The position numbers and the translations under genes were made by a program. From contig CAKVBD010000038.1 of the NCBI GenBank assembly GCA_934725105.1, positions 1 to 21,326 on the forward strand: a stretch of DNA of 21,326 bases. The letters run 5' to 3'. The notes beneath the pieces are model-generated. The model had not been told where the DNA came from and ran no database searches. It was given only the letters and a program-made list of their open reading frames with translations. Numbering within the stretch: the stretch's first letter is position 1; the number at the start of each line of letters is the position of its first letter. This document shows positions 15,190 through 21,326 of this stretch, one piece after another. This DNA comes from an uncultured Bulleidia sp. Its GTDB lineage: Bacteria; Bacillota_I; Bacilli_A; Erysipelotrichales; Erysipelotrichaceae.

Positions 15190-16023
15190 TCAATGTAATG
15201 CTTTTACTGGACAAACCTTTGTACATTCATAACAAAGAATACATTCAGTTCCATTCTTTCGTGTGCGAGATTCTTTATTCACTTCTACATCCATCGGACA
15301 TACACGCAAACACTTTTCACAATGAACACACTTACTTTCATCACAATGGACACGAAGCAGAGAATAATAACTCATTGGTTTTAAGAATACTGTAATTGGA
15401 CAAACATATTTACAAAAAGCACGATTATCTTTAAAGATATATGCTAAAGCAATTCCCACACCGTAATACAGTAAATTCCCAATGAGAAAAAGATAAAACA
15501 TGATTTTTTCTAAATGTGCAACATGCGTTAAAAATAAACTCGCTACTAACGTAAAAGACAAAGCAAACATAACATAGCGCAATATTCCTAGCTTTTCTAT
15601 TCTAGGTTTGCGTGGTTTTTTATATGGAAGAAAGTCTAGAACCATCGCTGTCCAGCATGCATATCCACACCAGCCTCTACCAAAAAGCAATGGTCCAAAG
15701 ATCTTTGCTATTGCATAATGAATTGTTGCGGCTTCAAATACCCCAAGAAAAAGATAATACCAGAATCCTTCCATCTGCATATTTTCTCTTGAAATGATTC
15801 CAAGATAGACAAGCATATAGCTTCCCACTGCCAATTGTACAAAATGACGTGTATGCGGTTTTCCTGCAGTAAATAATGCAGTTCCAAAAGCAAGACAGCC
15901 ACCAATATAGGTGAAGTTCAATAAATAAAATACATTGTCTTTCCATAGCCATAATACAATCGCTACAACTTCAAACAACGCAAATAACAATATCGAAGGA
16001 ATATATTTCCGTAACTGATTCAT
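15190..16023 (-). CDS. NapH/FixG-like membrane polyferredoxin (4Fe-4S)
   Basis: A 277-residue integral membrane iron-sulfur protein likely to pass electrons at the membrane. About five helices carry two CxxxCP-type motifs, GWCGYAC (C119, C123) and FCKYVCP (C204, C208), characteristic of the NapH/MauN/CcoG group. The C-terminus holds two 4Fe-4S ferredoxin motifs: C232-x2-C235-x2-C238-x3-CP and C261-x2-C264-x2-C267-x3-CP. An AAAGGA site precedes the ATG. No partner oxidoreductase, nitrate reductase or FMN-binding protein is adjacent, so the electron donor and acceptor are unknown. It is monocistronic as far as visible. Confidence 0.85.
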   Translation of the reverse strand: MNQLRKYIPSILLFALFEVVAIVLWLWKDNVFYLLNFTYIGGCLAFGTALFTAGKPHTRHFVQLAVGSYMLVYLGIISRENMQMEGFWYYLFLGVFEAATIHYAIAKIFGPLLFGRGWCGYACWTAMVLDFLPYKKPRKPRIEKLGILRYVMFALSFTLVASLFLTHVAHLEKIMFYLFLIGNLLYYGVGIALAYIFKDNRAFCKYVCPITVFLKPMSYYSLLRVHCDESKCVHCEKCLRVCPMDVEVNKESRTRKNGTECILCYECTKVCPVKALH

Positions 16024-16212
16024 ACATTTTCCTTTCCCACAACTCTATCAAAGATCAGAAATACAACTATTCATGTTATATCATAAATATGAAAATACGC
16101 ACTGCAAATACAGTTAAATGATTGTAATATTATTTTCAGAAACGCTTATAGTTTATAAAGTGAGCAAAATATCCCGAGACAGTATGAAGGATTGAAAAGA
16201 AAAAGTAAAGTA

Positions 16213-16259
16213 TTCGGAAAATTTCGGAATAACATTTCGGGAAATCACAAAAAATCACA
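16213..16259 (+). repeat. Direct repeats upstream of the PTS promoter
   Basis: TTCGGAA occurs at 16213-16219 and 16223-16229, and TTCGGGAA at 16236-16243, with spacings of 10 and 13 nt. They are followed by AAATCACA at 16243-16250 and 16252-16259. They lie 40-86 nt upstream of the -35 box. Same-face, helically spaced repeats suggest activator or repressor binding; the protein is unknown. Confidence 0.5.
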
Positions 16260-16298
16260 TAATCTCTAGAAACATTGTACCAACTTGTCAAGACACTA

Positions 16299-16327
16299 TT
16301 GAAAGCCCTTTCTTTTTCTGGCAAAAT
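16299..16327 (+). promoter_or_regulatory. Promoter of the PTS EIIC gene
   Basis: TTGAAA (16299-16304) and CAAAAT (16322-16327) are exactly 17 nt apart. A start near 16334 gives a leader of about 22 nt with AAAGGG eight bases before the ATG. Confidence 0.55.
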
Positions 16328-16356
16328 GAACCTCATCAAAAGAAAGGGATTCTAAA

Positions 16357-17727
16357 ATGAAAGAAAAATTTATGAATGGCCTTCTTACCCTGGCAGGTAA
16401 GATGCAATCGAACAGTGTCCTTTCAGCAGTTAAGGATGCGTTCGTCGACAACATGCCAGTTGTCATCTGGGGTGCTTTCTGTACTCTATTCCAGTTCGTG
16501 TTATGTCAGACTGGTGGTGTACCAGACCCTAAGACAGGAGAACTTATCTACTATGTTTCTCTCGCTAACGTTCCAGGATTCGGATGGCTCCACTCTTTAA
16601 ATCCAATCTTCACGACTGCCAACTACGGATGCATGAACTTCATGGCAGTTGCTATCTGTGTACTTGTTGCAATGCACTATGCAGAAAACATTGGACATCC
16701 AAACGATAATACAGTTCCAGCAGTAGCTCTTGCTTCATTCGTTACACTCATCAACACATCTGCTTCCACAACTACAGAAGCAGGCGAAACAGTAACAATT
16801 TCAAACGTTGTTGCTTCTTCCTATACAAGTGCTACAGGTTTATTCGTAGGCTTGATCGTTGGTATCCTGTCTACATTGCTTTATGTCAAGCTTGTTGATT
16901 CAGGTAAATTGAAGATTTCTCTTCCTGACTCCGTTCCACCAAACGTATCACAGTCATTCGCAGTACTGTTCCCAACAATTATCACAATTCTATGTGTTTC
17001 CATCGTTGGCTATATCTGCTCTATGTTCGGCTTGACAATGTTTGATGTCATTAAGACAATGATGGCTCCAGTAGAAAAAATCATGACAGGTCTGCCTGGA
17101 TATCTGGTTGTTCTATTCCTCATGCAGCTGCTATGGTGGTTCGGTATCCATGGTCCAAATGTAATGGGTGCTGTTACATCTCCATTCATGACAAAGATGA
17201 TGGCTACAAACCTTGCACTCTACCAGGCTGGTGAAGGTGTTTCAGCTTCTGGTGTATTCTATCAGGCAGGTTCTCAGTATTCTATTATTGCCAGTCCTTT
17301 CGAAGCAGGATGGCGCTGTCCAACAGGTTCTGGTATCACAGGTGGCTTGATTATCGCAGTTCTGCTTTTCTCTAAGAGAGATGATTTCAAGGCAATCGCT
17401 AAGTTAGCTATTCCATGCGGAATCTTCAACATCAATGAACCAATCATCTTCGGTATCCCAATGGTTATGAACCCAATGTTTGCTGTACCATTCTTCCTGG
17501 CTCCAATTGCCTGTGCAAGCTTGGGCTACCTCGTACAGTACCTTGGACTCTGCCCACTGTTTGTCATCAGCGTTCCATGGACGACTCCAGTTGGCTTGTT
17601 CGGTTTCTTAGCATCTTCAGGAAATATCATGGGTGGTATCTGGCAGGCAGTGATCATCATTGCTGTATCAACACTGATTTACACACCATTCGTAATTGCT
17701 TCCAACCGTCAGGAAGAAGCAGCTTAA
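16357..17727 (+). CDS. PTS transporter EIIC, lactose/cellobiose family
   Basis: A 456-residue membrane permease of a phosphoenolpyruvate-dependent sugar transport system. It has about ten hydrophobic segments and the lactose/cellobiose EIIC signatures WWFGIHGPNVMGAV (near 265-280) and FNINEPIIFGIPMVMNP (near 354-370), the conserved substrate-binding region of the CelB/ChbC/LacE family. No EIIA or EIIB domain is fused or adjacent, so those subunits must come from elsewhere. The next gene encodes a NagB-like enzyme, which suggests an amino sugar or a disaccharide containing one. Codon choice shifts to more C-ending codons than in neighbouring genes, consistent with high expression. Confidence 0.9.
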   Translation: MKEKFMNGLLTLAGKMQSNSVLSAVKDAFVDNMPVVIWGAFCTLFQFVLCQTGGVPDPKTGELIYYVSLANVPGFGWLHSLNPIFTTANYGCMNFMAVAICVLVAMHYAENIGHPNDNTVPAVALASFVTLINTSASTTTEAGETVTISNVVASSYTSATGLFVGLIVGILSTLLYVKLVDSGKLKISLPDSVPPNVSQSFAVLFPTIITILCVSIVGYICSMFGLTMFDVIKTMMAPVEKIMTGLPGYLVVLFLMQLLWWFGIHGPNVMGAVTSPFMTKMMATNLALYQAGEGVSASGVFYQAGSQYSIIASPFEAGWRCPTGSGITGGLIIAVLLFSKRDDFKAIAKLAIPCGIFNINEPIIFGIPMVMNPMFAVPFFLAPIACASLGYLVQYLGLCPLFVISVPWTTPVGLFGFLASSGNIMGGIWQAVIIIAVSTLIYTPFVIASNRQEEAA

Positions 17728-17761
17728 TACTAGTCACTGATTTGATGAATTATTAAAAACA

Positions 17762-17820
17762 GTCTCTTTACTGCAAGATATACAAGGTATATATAAGAGA
17801 CAAGATTTCTTTCTAGAAAT
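17762..17820 (+). other. Two hairpins between the PTS and nagB-like genes
   Basis: Hairpin 1 has outer stem GTCTCTT / AAGAGAC (17762-17768 / 17795-17801) and inner stem TATAC / GTATA (17779-17783 / 17787-17791). Hairpin 2 is ATTTCT / AGAAAT (17805-17810 / 17815-17820). There is no terminal T-run, so they may be stabilising or processing elements that set the relative expression of the two genes. Confidence 0.6.
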
Positions 17821-17864
17821 TTCAAAACCCATATTAGATCTAAACAACTACAGGAGAATTTAAA

Positions 17865-18608
17865 ATGAAGTTAATTATCGAAAAAAATGAACAGGCAATG
17901 AGCGAAAGTGCCATGCAAATCATTCTTGGTGCAATGATGCAGGATAAAAAAGTCAACATTTCACTGACATCCGGAACATCTCCAAGAACAATGTATAAAA
18001 TGATGGTTCCATATGTAAAGGACAAGCCACAATTCAAGGATGTAGACTACTACCTCTTTGATGAAGCGCCAGAAGTAGGAGAAAAGAAAGGTCAGCCAGG
18101 CCCTAACTGGACTGAAATGCAGGAACTGTTCTTCAAGGATGCAAATATTCCTGATGAAAAGATCCATATTCCAAGCATGGAAAACTATGAAACATTTGAT
18201 GAAGAAATTGCCAAGGCTGGCGGAATTGATGTCATGCTCATCGGACTTGGATGGGATGGTCACTTCTGTTCCAACTGTCCAAGATGCACACCATTGGATG
18301 CTTTAACATATGCACGTGCAAGACACGTTACACTTGAAGCTAACCCTAACTACAAGAGCAATTCAAATTATCCATACTCCCTTACAATGGGACCTGCTTC
18401 CCTGATGAAGGTTAAGCATTTAGTGCTGATCGTCAATGGAAAGCATAAGGCTGAAATCTTCAAGAAATTCCTGAAGGAACCAATCAGTGAAGAACTTCCA
18501 GCAACGATTCTACGTCTGCATCCTAACTTCACAGTTATCGCAGATGAAGATGCTGCAAGCTTACTCTCTGAAGAAGATCTTAGAGGTCCAGTTAAGAAGT
18601 TAGACTAA
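17865..18608 (+). CDS. NagB-family glucosamine-6-phosphate isomerase/deaminase-like protein
   Basis: A 247-residue sugar-phosphate isomerase-fold enzyme. Phosphate-loop SLTSGTSPRTMY (33-44), FDE (65-67, matching the catalytic Asp of NagB) and GLGWDGHF with D131 and H133 are present. The residue aligned with the conserved NagB glutamate (the E of the NEP triad) is C138 in SNCP. The C-terminal MGPASLMKVK and IADEDAA blocks resemble the E. coli YieK-like branch as I recall it, where NEP is also altered. It may act on glucosamine-6-phosphate or another sugar phosphate delivered by the upstream PTS. A GGAG site eight bases before the ATG fits, and the gene lies 137 nt after EIIC on the same strand. 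Confidence 0.82.
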   Translation: MKLIIEKNEQAMSESAMQIILGAMMQDKKVNISLTSGTSPRTMYKMMVPYVKDKPQFKDVDYYLFDEAPEVGEKKGQPGPNWTEMQELFFKDANIPDEKIHIPSMENYETFDEEIAKAGGIDVMLIGLGWDGHFCSNCPRCTPLDALTYARARHVTLEANPNYKSNSNYPYSLTMGPASLMKVKHLVLIVNGKHKAEIFKKFLKEPISEELPATILRLHPNFTVIADEDAASLLSEEDLRGPVKKLD

Positions 18609-18625
18609 TCATAAATAATATACTT

Positions 18626-18687
18626 TCATTAGTACGCCCTCATAAAATGTCTGCAAAGCTATGACAATAGTTTGCAGATTCTAATGA
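18626..18687 (+). other. Long hairpin structure in the 3' region of the nagB-like gene
   Basis: Inner stem TCTGCAAA / TTTGCAGA (18650-18657 / 18671-18678) continues as CTAT / ATAG around a GACA loop, with one bulged G. An outer stem TCATTAG / CTAATGA (18626-18632 / 18681-18687) encloses it. No T-run follows, so it is not itself a terminator. It sits just before the true terminator and could be an mRNA stabiliser or part of a 3' UTR-derived small RNA. Confidence 0.6.
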
Positions 18688-18691
18688 CAGT

Positions 18692-18750
18692 AAAAGAAAA
18701 TAGAGATAAGAATTGAAGTCATACGATTTCATTCTTATCTTTTTCTTTTA
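18692..18750 (+). terminator. Terminator of the PTS/nagB-like operon
   Basis: GATAAGAAT (18705-18713) pairs with ATTCTTATC (18731-18739), extended inward by TGAA / TTCA and outward by A-rich / T-rich flanks, and ends in TTTTTCTTTT. Confidence 0.85.
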
Positions 18751-18769
18751 TGTATTAAATTCTTTGAAA

Positions 18770-18809
18770 CAAAAAAGAAGCACATATGATTTTCATCATA
18801 CATACTTCT
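18770..18809 (-). terminator. Terminator of tex
   Basis: On the minus strand, AGAAG / CTTCT (18809-18805 / 18780-18776) encloses the inner stem TATGAT / ATCATA, followed by six T residues. It lies 12 nt after the tex stop codon. Confidence 0.8.
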
Positions 18810-18820
18810 AAAATGATTTA

Positions 18821-21094
18821 TTACTTGCCAAATCTAGCCAATAGATTAGCCATCGCATCATCCATTGTCATTTCTTTCTTTTCAGGCTTCTTAGAATACT
18901 TCTTCTTATCCTTAGAAGACTTCTTTCTCTTCATCTGTGCATCTCTTTGTTCCAATTGATCTAAAGGCAATAAGGATAACTGTACTCTACCTCTAGCTTC
19001 ATCAATATCATAAACCCATACAGTAATGATATCGCCAACAGATACAACTTCACTAGGATGAGAAACACGGTTCATAGACATATGAGAAATATGAGCTAAA
19101 CCATCCTGATGTAAACCAATATCTACGAAAGCACCAAAGTCTACAACGTTTCTAACAGTACCAGATAACTGATCACCTTTATGAAGATCAGAAATTTCAA
19201 GAACATCACTCTTCAACAATGCACCATCAAACTGATCACGATAGTCTCTCAATGGCTGTTTAATTGCATCTTCAATATCAGCTAATGTATAAGAATCAAT
19301 GCCAAGATCCTTTGTCTTATCAACAGGGAATTCAGCATCCTTTTCACCAAGCTTTGTAATACCGCAAGCCTTCATAACTTCTCTAGCAGCATCATAGCTT
19401 TCTGGATGGATACTTGTTTCATCCAATGGTTCATCTCCATCAGTAATACGTAAGAAACCTGCACACTGTGTATATGCTTTTGGTCCAAGTTTCTTAACTT
19501 TCAATAACTGTTTTCTGTTTGTGAATTTACCATTCTCATTACGATAATTGATAATTTCTTTTGCGATACCCGCATTCAATCCAGAAATATGTGTTAACAG
19601 TTCCACAGAAGCAGTATTTAAATCCGCACCTGTTCTATTCACTGCCTTCATAACAACTTCATCCAGTCTCTGTGTCAAAGCCTTCTGAGGCAAGTCATGC
19701 TGGTATTGACCAACACCAATGGACTGTGGATCAATCTTGATCAGTTCAGCAAGAGGATCCAGTAATCTTCTACCAATAGAAACGGCACTTCTTTCTTCAA
19801 TTGCCATATCTGGGAATTCAAGACGTGCAGCTTCCTGTGCAGACCATACAGATGCACCAGCTTCAGAAACAATTGCATATTGCACATCCAAATGATTATC
19901 GTGAATTAATTCCGCACAAAGCTTTTCACTTTCTCTACTAGCTGTACCATTACCTATCGCAATGATCTGCACATGATACTTTTCAATCAAAGACAACACT
20001 TTCTTTTTCGCAGCTGCAATTGCTTCTGGATTTTCCTTATTTGTTCTAAAAGGATAAACCTTATCAACTGTCAGCATCTTTCCAGTTTCATCAATGACCG
20101 CAAGTTTGCATCCATTATAGAAACCAGGGTCAAAACCAAGAACGATTCTACCCTTCAATGGAGCCTGTAATAGCAGTTTTTCAAGGTTCATAGAGAAAAT
20201 TTCAATTGACTGATTCTGCGCCTTTTCACTCAATTCAGAACGAATTTCTCTTTCAATTGATGGGAATAACAATCTAGTACAACCATCAATACAAGCATCC
20301 TTCAATTCCTTTTCAACAGAAGTAGAATTTCCATGCATTAAATTCTTATATGCTTCTTCTTCAAGATATTCTTCATCAAATACAAAAGAAACAGTAATTA
20401 CCTTTTCCTTTTCCGCACGATCAATTGCCATGATTCTATGATCCGCAAGCTGAGAAATCTTTTCACTTCTGTCATAGTACATTTCATAGACTTTATTTTC
20501 ATCCTTGGCATCCTTCTTGATCTTTGTCGCAAGAACACCACTCTTTAAGATCGTATCTTTAAAAGCCCATCTTTGTTTTGCATTATCAGAAACCATTTCC
20601 GCAATGATATCCTTTGCACCCTGGATTGCACTCTTTGTTGTTTTCACTTCTTCTGTGATATACTTCGCAGCTTCTTCTTCAAGATTGCTGTTTTCATCAC
20701 TCTTGAGCATCCACTCACTCAAAGGCTGCAAGCCAAGTTTGATTGCTGTTGTTGCTCTTGTCTTTTTCTTTTGAGCGTATGGACGATAAATATCTTCTAC
20801 CTGAGAAAGCTTTGTTGCTTCTTCTACAGATTTCTTGATTTCATCTGTCAATTTACCTTGATCACCAATCAGTTTCAAAACAGCTTCTTTTCTTTCCGCA
20901 AGTTTTAACTGATAGTCATATTGCTTCTGGATATATAAAATCTGCTCTTCATCCAGGCCTTTTGTCTGTTCTTTACGATAACGAGCAATAAAAGGAACAG
21001 TATTTCCTTCTTCTAACATACTTAATGTATTCTGAATCTGCTCTTCTGTGATCTTTAATTCTTGAGAGATTCGTTTAATAATTTCTTCATTCAT
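18821..21094 (-). CDS. tex: Tex-family transcription accessory / RNA-binding protein
   Basis: A 757-residue cytosolic nucleic-acid-binding protein homologous to Tex (and the Spt6 core). In order it has an N-terminal helical region with NTVPFIARYRKEQTKGLDEEQ, a YqgF/RNase H-like domain starting at GFDPGFYNGCKLAVID near residue 320, helix-hairpin-helix repeats (for example LLTHISGLNAGIAKEIINYR), and an S1 RNA-binding domain from about 640 (SGTVRNVVDFGAFVDIG). A Lys-rich tail follows. AAGGAGG seven bases before the ATG at 21094 fixes the start; the in-frame codons upstream are unlikely. It is monocistronic as seen, with its own terminator. Roles reported for the family are transcription or ribosome-associated quality control and stress tolerance. 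Confidence 0.95.
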   Translation of the reverse strand: MNEEIIKRISQELKITEEQIQNTLSMLEEGNTVPFIARYRKEQTKGLDEEQILYIQKQYDYQLKLAERKEAVLKLIGDQGKLTDEIKKSVEEATKLSQVEDIYRPYAQKKKTRATTAIKLGLQPLSEWMLKSDENSNLEEEAAKYITEEVKTTKSAIQGAKDIIAEMVSDNAKQRWAFKDTILKSGVLATKIKKDAKDENKVYEMYYDRSEKISQLADHRIMAIDRAEKEKVITVSFVFDEEYLEEEAYKNLMHGNSTSVEKELKDACIDGCTRLLFPSIEREIRSELSEKAQNQSIEIFSMNLEKLLLQAPLKGRIVLGFDPGFYNGCKLAVIDETGKMLTVDKVYPFRTNKENPEAIAAAKKKVLSLIEKYHVQIIAIGNGTASRESEKLCAELIHDNHLDVQYAIVSEAGASVWSAQEAARLEFPDMAIEERSAVSIGRRLLDPLAELIKIDPQSIGVGQYQHDLPQKALTQRLDEVVMKAVNRTGADLNTASVELLTHISGLNAGIAKEIINYRNENGKFTNRKQLLKVKKLGPKAYTQCAGFLRITDGDEPLDETSIHPESYDAAREVMKACGITKLGEKDAEFPVDKTKDLGIDSYTLADIEDAIKQPLRDYRDQFDGALLKSDVLEISDLHKGDQLSGTVRNVVDFGAFVDIGLHQDGLAHISHMSMNRVSHPSEVVSVGDIITVWVYDIDEARGRVQLSLLPLDQLEQRDAQMKRKKSSKDKKKYSKKPEKKEMTMDDAMANLLARFGK

Positions 21095-21122
21095 ATTGAA
21101 ACCTCCTTTTTGCGCTTTGTAT

Positions 21123-21131
21123 ATTCTACCA
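21123..21131 (-). promoter_or_regulatory. Extended -10 promoter of tex
   Basis: On the minus strand, TG-G-TAGAAT forms an extended -10. The start near 21116 gives a leader of about 22 nt with AAGGAGG. The -35 region is poor. Confidence 0.5.
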
Positions 21132-21171
21132 TGAATAAACAAATATACACCTCTTGACTATAAAAATTCAT

Positions 21172-21202
21172 GTTTATACAAACTCATATTGTTTGTATAA
21201 AC
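21172..21202. repeat. Perfect 12-bp inverted repeat, likely operator or promoter element
   Basis: GTTTATACAAAC (21172-21183) and GTTTGTATAAAC (21191-21202) are perfect inverted copies around a 7-nt spacer. Read rightward, TTTATA and TATAAA are 17 nt apart, so the arms could double as -35/-10 boxes of a rightward promoter starting near 21208. A TTGACT at 21154-21159 is another possible -35. A dyad covering a promoter is typical of a repressor operator. Confidence 0.65.
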
Positions 21203-21322
21203 GCACCTATTGACCACAGGCCAAAATGTGATATTCTTGAATCATACTCGAGTAGCGTCGAAAACTCGACTCTAAGAAGCTATCACTCGATAAAAAATCG
21301 ATGAAATAGAAAAAAGGTGCGA
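21202..21322 (+). ncRNA. Candidate structured RNA at the window edge (family unknown)
   Basis: Closing stem CGCACCT / AGGTGCG (21202-21208 / 21315-21321) encloses a stem of GTGATA plus TTCTT (21228-21238) pairing with AAGAA and TATCAC (21274-21286), with a GC bulge. Inside that is GTCGA / TCGAC or, alternatively, CGAGT / ACTCG. A separate hairpin, TCGAT / ATCGA, lies at 21287-21301. This is a branched, largely closed fold with no open reading frame. Strand is uncertain; plus is favoured by the upstream inverted-repeat promoter. It could be a leader, riboswitch or small RNA. No terminator is visible before the window ends. Confidence 0.45.
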
Positions 21323-21326
21323 ACAA

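Larger units (their letters stand above)
16024..16356. other. Divergent intergenic region between polyferredoxin and PTS genes
   Basis: This 333-bp region is non-coding as far as I can judge. It should carry the leftward polyferredoxin promoter, for which no convincing -35/-10 pair was found, and the rightward PTS promoter (16299-16327). It also holds direct repeats at 16213-16259 and a weak catabolite-responsive-like AAACGCTTA near 16140-16148. The unusually long, repeat-bearing upstream region suggests regulated expression of the PTS gene. Confidence 0.6.

Noticed and set aside
16136..16151. Catabolite-responsive element (cre) upstream of the PTS gene
   Set aside because: The core AAACGCTTA fits, but several conserved positions of the consensus differ on both sides, so it is only a weak candidate.
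16136..16339. A 67-codon minus-strand frame in the PTS upstream region
   Set aside because: It overlaps the repeats and the PTS promoter, has no Shine-Dalgarno sequence, and its composition resembles random AT-rich sequence.
1..21326. CRISPR array, insertion sequence or prophage
   Set aside because: There are no regularly spaced repeats, no transposase, integrase or phage protein, and no terminal inverted repeats with target duplications. The 39-bp repeats are terminators.

Overview
The window is AT-rich chromosomal DNA of a low-GC Gram-positive bacterium (Bacillota). The gene repertoire (Bce/Vex-like ABC transporter with a two-component system, VanZ-family protein, TGS-domain nucleoside kinase, Ppk1, PTS EIIC, Tex) suggests a gut anaerobe, perhaps Erysipelotrichia/Coprobacillaceae. 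That placement is inference from gene content and style, not from a marker gene. No transposase, integrase, phage gene, rRNA or CRISPR array is visible.

Layout. Positions 1-297 hold an unidentified non-coding stretch that ends in a strong plus-strand terminator, followed by tRNA-Leu(UAG) with its own promoter and terminator. Positions 433-5612 hold a leftward four-gene operon: OmpR-type regulator, small histidine kinase, ABC ATPase and FtsX-type permease. It is bounded on both sides by an identical 39-bp element that is itself a transcription terminator. Next come a membrane-bound family 2 glycosyltransferase (leftward) and a VanZ-family membrane protein (rightward). The VanZ gene converges on a leftward operon of GNAT acetyltransferase, polyphosphate kinase ppk1, TGS-domain nucleoside (uridine-type) kinase and a small lipoprotein. 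That operon diverges from a pyridoxal/pyridoxamine kinase gene, and their promoters overlap.

Positions 13011-15148 hold a small signalling group: an atypical membrane-anchored Hanks-type Ser/Thr kinase followed by a DUF4190-like membrane protein (both leftward), and a divergent HTH regulator whose promoter overlaps the kinase start. Positions 15190-16023 encode a NapH-like polyferredoxin. Positions 16357-18608 hold a rightward catabolic pair: a lactose/cellobiose-type PTS EIIC and a NagB-family sugar-phosphate isomerase/deaminase with a substituted active-site glutamate. RNA hairpins lie upstream of, between and downstream of the pair. The last gene is tex (leftward). Beyond it are a perfect 12-bp inverted repeat and a roughly 120-nt self-complementary region running to the window edge, which looks like an unassigned structured RNA.

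The best candidates for something undescribed are the terminator-bounded transporter/two-component cassette, the kinase/HTH/DUF4190 group, and the structured non-coding regions at the right edge and after the nagB-like gene. No RNA family was matched, and the structural proposals are read from complementarity by eye.
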